In this document: one piece after another, positions 23,029-25,119 of the stretch
Layout of the letters: each line of letters starts with the position of its first letter
Position numbering within the stretch: the first letter of the stretch is position 1
From: Burkholderiales bacterium
GTDB lineage: Bacteria; Pseudomonadota; Gammaproteobacteria; Burkholderiales; JAEUOS01
Length of the DNA: 25,119 bases
Direction: 5' to 3'
NCBI GenBank assembly: GCA_947456845.1
Contig: CANGUJ010000011.1
Coordinates: 1 to 25,119 of the forward strand
The notes under the pieces: model-generated
The model's input: the letters and a program-made list of their open reading frames with translations, nothing else
What the model was told of the DNA's origin: nothing
Databases searched by the model: none
Program-made: the position numbers and the translations under genes

Positions 23029-23063
23029 TGTGCCCGGGGAAAAATTAAGCCCTGGACCCGACC

Positions 23064-23097
23064 AAAAAAAAGCCCAAGCCGGTGAGGGCTTGGGCTT
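23064..23097 (-). terminator. Intrinsic terminator of a candidate small RNA
   Basis: Minus strand stem AAGCCCAAGCC/GGCTTGGGCTT, 11 perfect pairs with a 6-base loop (23081-23086), followed by eight Ts (23064-23071). No minus-strand protein gene lies upstream of it before the osmC-family gene on the other strand. Confidence 0.88.
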
Positions 23098-23200
23098 AAT
23101 CCACCAAAGGAGGAGGGTGGAGGAGACAAACAGGTCGGAGGCGATGGATTCAAAGGCACCAACTCATAAGTCGCCGTAATCAACATCCGTCCTCACTACG
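23064..23200 (-). ncRNA. Candidate small RNA (~137 nt) with anti-Shine-Dalgarno loop
   Basis: A promoter (23207-23235) and an intrinsic terminator (23064-23097) on the minus strand bracket about 137 nt without a convincing gene. Inside is CTCCTCC just before a hairpin CCACC-CTCCTCCTTT-GGTGG (23101-23120 in plus coordinates), whose loop is complementary to ribosome-binding sites. GGCGA...TCGCC further 5' could form a second stem. The design recalls cuckoo-type (CcsR) RNAs of alphaproteobacteria, which display CCUCCUCCC in loops, but I claim no homology. A short frame from 23186 has a fair ribosome-binding site but runs through the terminator without a stop, so coding is unlikely. Confidence 0.6.
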
Positions 23201-23206
23201 CTTCGA

Positions 23207-23235
23207 ATGTTACCCGAACCAATTGTGCATTGCAA
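23207..23235 (-). promoter_or_regulatory. Promoter of the candidate small RNA
   Basis: Minus strand TTGCAA (23230-23235), exactly 17-base spacer, TAACAT (23207-23212). The predicted start is near 23200. Confidence 0.6.
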
Positions 23236-23513
23236 GAGATTTGTTGCGGCACGGAAAAATATCTTGGCCAAGCAAAAAGGCGCGACATTTCTGTCTTAAT
23301 AATTCTAATAATCAACGGTTTACGCATGAATTACTTTTCTAGACCATCGTTTGGTTTGATTTTTTAAATAGGCACTTACTTGATTAGTCCAAAAATGCGG
23401 CGACGCATCATCGAGATATTGGTGCAGCGTGGCCAGCACGTAACCACCTATCGTGCATTGCCTTGGGGCAGCCTACAATCCGCACTGTGACCTTTTCGCA
23501 ATAGGAAATGAAC
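23236..23513. other. AT-rich intergenic stretch upstream of the OsmC-family gene
   Basis: No gene is supported. Bases 23260-23395 are markedly AT-rich compared with the rest of the window and contain several homopolymer runs. Close to the OsmC-family gene there is a possible -10 box TACAAT (23474-23479), without a convincing -35. Confidence 0.4.
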
Positions 23514-23942
23514 ATGCAAAGTACGGTTCGCTGGACAGGATATGGGCACGAGGGGATGACCTTCCAGGCAGAAACCGGAAGCGGACATGTCGTAGTCATG
23601 GATGGCGCCCCGGAGGGCGGCGGCCGCAACCTGGGCCCGCGCCCCATGGAAATGGTTCTGCTCGGCACCGGCGGATGCACCGCTTATGACGTGGTGCTGA
23701 TACTGAGGAAAAGCGGCCAGCACATCACCGCCTGCGACGTCGAACTCAGCGCCGAACGCGCCGAAACCGATCCGAAGGTGTTTACCCGCATCCACCTGCA
23801 CTTCAAGGTGCGCGGCAAGGGATTGCGCGCACAACTGGTGGAGCACGCCATCAAGCGCAGCCACGACAAGTACTGCTCCGCCACCGCGATGCTGCAGTCG
23901 ACGGCGACGATCACGCACGACTACGAGATCGCCGAGGACTGA
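23514..23942 (+). CDS. OsmC/Ohr-family protein (YhfA-like)
   Basis: A 142-residue protein of the OsmC fold. Both redox cysteines are present, in GTGGCTAYDVVLIL and DKYCSATAML, with the central helix between them. OsmC relatives reduce organic hydroperoxides; the YhfA-like subgroup to which the RNLGPRPMEMVLLGTGGC block points is less well characterised. Two ATGs lie six bases apart; AGGAA abuts the first (23508) but is seven bases before the second, so I chose 23514. It stands alone, ending two bases from the stop of the convergent asnB remnant. Confidence 0.9.
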   Translation: MQSTVRWTGYGHEGMTFQAETGSGHVVVMDGAPEGGGRNLGPRPMEMVLLGTGGCTAYDVVLILRKSGQHITACDVELSAERAETDPKVFTRIHLHFKVRGKGLRAQLVEHAIKRSHDKYCSATAMLQSTATITHDYEIAED

Positions 23943-23943
23943 A

Positions 23944-24105
23944 TCATCGGCGGGCTTCCAGCCAGGACTGGAACATCAGAACGTTCCAGAGGAAGTGCTG
24001 GTGATTGAACCTGCCTGACTGGTGCTCCTGCCAAGCCTGCGCAACCGGTTGCGGGCGGATGTAGCCTTCTTTGCGCAAGCGGTCCGGGTCGAGAAGGGCG
24101 CGCGC
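23944..24105 (-). pseudogene. 3' remnant of an asparagine synthetase (AsnB-like) gene
   Basis: Fifty-three codons plus TGA, reading ARALLDPDRLRKEGYIRP, then AQAWQEHQSGRFNHQHFL and ending WNVLMFQSWLEARR. This is the characteristic C-terminal end of glutamine-hydrolysing asparagine synthetases of the kind found in polysaccharide clusters. Everything upstream is missing: it begins immediately, and in frame, after the TAG stop of the nucleotide-sugar dehydrogenase. It has no start codon or ribosome-binding site of its own, so it is a deletion scar. The fragment itself holds no frameshift, which suggests the event is recent or the sequence well preserved by chance. Confidence 0.8.
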
Positions 24106-25119
24106 CTAAAGCCGCCATAACGCGTACCCTGCCGCTGCGACCTCCTCGCGCCTGAGTACGGACTTAACATCAACCACTGCGCCTCCTGCCTTGAGACAAC
24201 CATCGAGCGAGGAGGTTTCGAGGCTCTTGTATTCCTTGTGAGCCACAGCAATCACCACGGCGTCAGCCTGTGGCAAATCCTCCCATGCAGTTAAGCCGAC
24301 GCCGTATTCATGCTTCGCCTCGTCACTGCTAGCTGACGGATCATGAACAAAAACCTCGACCCCGTAGGTCTGCAATTCGGCAACGATGTCGATGACCCGC
24401 GAATTGCGCAGGTCAGGACAATCTTCCTTGAATGTCAACCCCAACACATTGACCCGCGCACCCTTGATGGGGCTGCCCGTGGAAATCATCAGCTTGATGG
24501 TCTTCTCTGCAATGAACTTGCCCATCCCGTCGTTGATGCGGCGCCCCGCGAGTATCACCTCGGGGTGATAGCCCGTCGTTCCGGCTTTGTGCGTCAGGTA
24601 GTACGGGTCGACTCCGATGCAATGGCCGCCAACCAGCCCTGGACGGAACGGCAAAAAATTCCACTTCGTGCCTGCCGCCTGCAAAACCTCGGAGGTATCA
24701 ATGCCGATACGGTCGAAAATGATCGCCAATTCGTTCATGAACGCGATATTGATATCGCGCTGACTGTTCTCGATCACCTTGGCGGCCTCAGCCACCTTGA
24801 TCGAAGAGGCCTTGTGTACACCTGCTGTAACCACGCTGCTATAGAGGGCCGCGACACGCTCCAAGGTCTCGGGTGTGTCACCAGAAACTACCTTGAGTAT
24901 CTTGGTGAAGGTGTGTTCCTTGTCCCCCGGATTGATGCGCTCCGGCGAATAAGCGACGTTGAAGTCGGCCTTCCATTTCATGCGTGAATGCTTTTCGATC
25001 ACTGGCACGCACACCTCCTCGGTAGCGCCCGGATAAACCGTCGACTCGAAAATGACGGTCGTGCCTCGCTTCATGAACTTTCCAGCAGTCTCGCTGGCGC
25101 CGACCAGCGGCGAGAAATC
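24106..25119 (-). CDS. TviB-like UDP-N-acetylhexosamine 6-dehydrogenase, 3' part
   Basis: 337 residues are visible and the N-terminal NAD-binding portion (about 90 residues) is beyond the window. The enzyme oxidises C6 of a UDP-N-acetyl sugar to the uronic acid. Visible blocks are FESTVYPGATEEV, AYSPERINPGD, the central helix with AEAAKVIENSQRDINIAFMNE, the catalytic Cys in GLVGGHCIGVDPYYL, and the C-terminal domain with VLGLTFKEDCPDLRNS. The wording GGHCIGVDPYYLTHKA and SPERINPGD is typical of TviB/WbpA-type enzymes of capsule, Vi antigen and O-antigen synthesis. The C-terminus ends ALWRL then TAG, immediately followed in frame by an asnB remnant, so the last few residues may be altered by the deletion junction. 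Confidence 0.92.
   Translation of the reverse strand, partial: DFSPLVGASETAGKFMKRGTTVIFESTVYPGATEEVCVPVIEKHSRMKWKADFNVAYSPERINPGDKEHTFTKILKVVSGDTPETLERVAALYSSVVTAGVHKASSIKVAEAAKVIENSQRDINIAFMNELAIIFDRIGIDTSEVLQAAGTKWNFLPFRPGLVGGHCIGVDPYYLTHKAGTTGYHPEVILAGRRINDGMGKFIAEKTIKLMISTGSPIKGARVNVLGLTFKEDCPDLRNSRVIDIVAELQTYGVEVFVHDPSASSDEAKHEYGVGLTAWEDLPQADAVVIAVAHKEYKSLETSSLDGCLKAGGAVVDVKSVLRREEVAAAGYALWRL

Noticed and set aside
23064..23186. Short frame MLITATYELV... inside the candidate small RNA
   Set aside because: It has a fair ribosome-binding site but no stop before the terminator and low-complexity Pro/Ser content, so I favour a non-coding RNA. A leader peptide is not fully excluded.
23196..23327. 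43-codon minus-strand frame upstream of the candidate small RNA (MRKPLIIRIIK...)
   Set aside because: No ribosome-binding site of note, overlaps the promoter, no known similarity.
1..25119. CRISPR arrays, tRNA/rRNA genes, insertion sequences, attachment sites
   Set aside because: No regularly spaced repeats, cloverleaf sequences, transposase frames or flanking direct repeats were noticed on reading both strands.

Overview
The window looks like chromosomal DNA of a GC-rich betaproteobacterium. The block rplM-rpsI / argC / DUF6776 protein / bactofilin / erpA, facing anmK and an M23 peptidase that diverges from tyrS, is a gene neighbourhood I associate with Rhodocyclales, Nitrosomonadales and Burkholderiales (from memory, not searched).

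Left part (1-12.6 kb) is an accessory nitrogen-heterocycle catabolism region. It starts with the 3' end of a 5-hydroxyisourate hydrolase gene (+). A convergent minus-strand operon follows: Rieske oxygenase, Fe(II)/2-oxoglutarate oxygenase, VOC protein, with overlapping or nearly touching genes. A sigma54-type promoter and NtrC-like dyads lie upstream of it. Next is a second minus-strand operon with three hydrolase or cupin genes: RutB-like isochorismatase-fold amidohydrolase, cupin, creatininase-family amidohydrolase. It is preceded by the wreck of a NitT/TauT-type ABC transporter, in which a substrate-binding protein gene is fused by deletion to a fragment of an ATPase gene. Another GCAC-N7-GTGC dyad lies upstream of the wreck. 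Then comes a complete xanthine dehydrogenase operon xdhABC (minus strand), divergent from an intact ABC ATPase plus permease pair (+) that lacks a binding protein. Together the genes suggest import, hydroxylation, ring opening and amide hydrolysis of purine-like or related nitrogen compounds under nitrogen control. The actual substrate cannot be read from sequence.

Middle part (12.6-16.5 kb, minus strand): tyrS, then a small AtzG-like (DUF4089) protein, an amidase-signature hydrolase and an EamA/DMT exporter, tightly spaced in one direction.

Right part (16.5-23.1 kb) is core genome: M23 peptidase and anmK (+), a bidirectional terminator, then erpA, bactofilin, DUF6776 protein, argC, rpsI and rplM (all minus) with clear promoters and terminators.

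Right edge (23.1-25.1 kb): an AT-richer intergenic stretch that carries a promoter-to-terminator unit with no convincing ORF. It is a candidate small RNA of about 137 nt with an anti-Shine-Dalgarno CUCCUCC hairpin loop. An OsmC-family gene (+) follows, then a 53-codon 3' remnant of an asparagine synthetase gene. Last is the 3' portion of a TviB-like UDP-N-acetylhexosamine dehydrogenase gene running off the window, probably the edge of a surface-polysaccharide locus.

No tRNA, rRNA, CRISPR array or intact insertion sequence was recognised.
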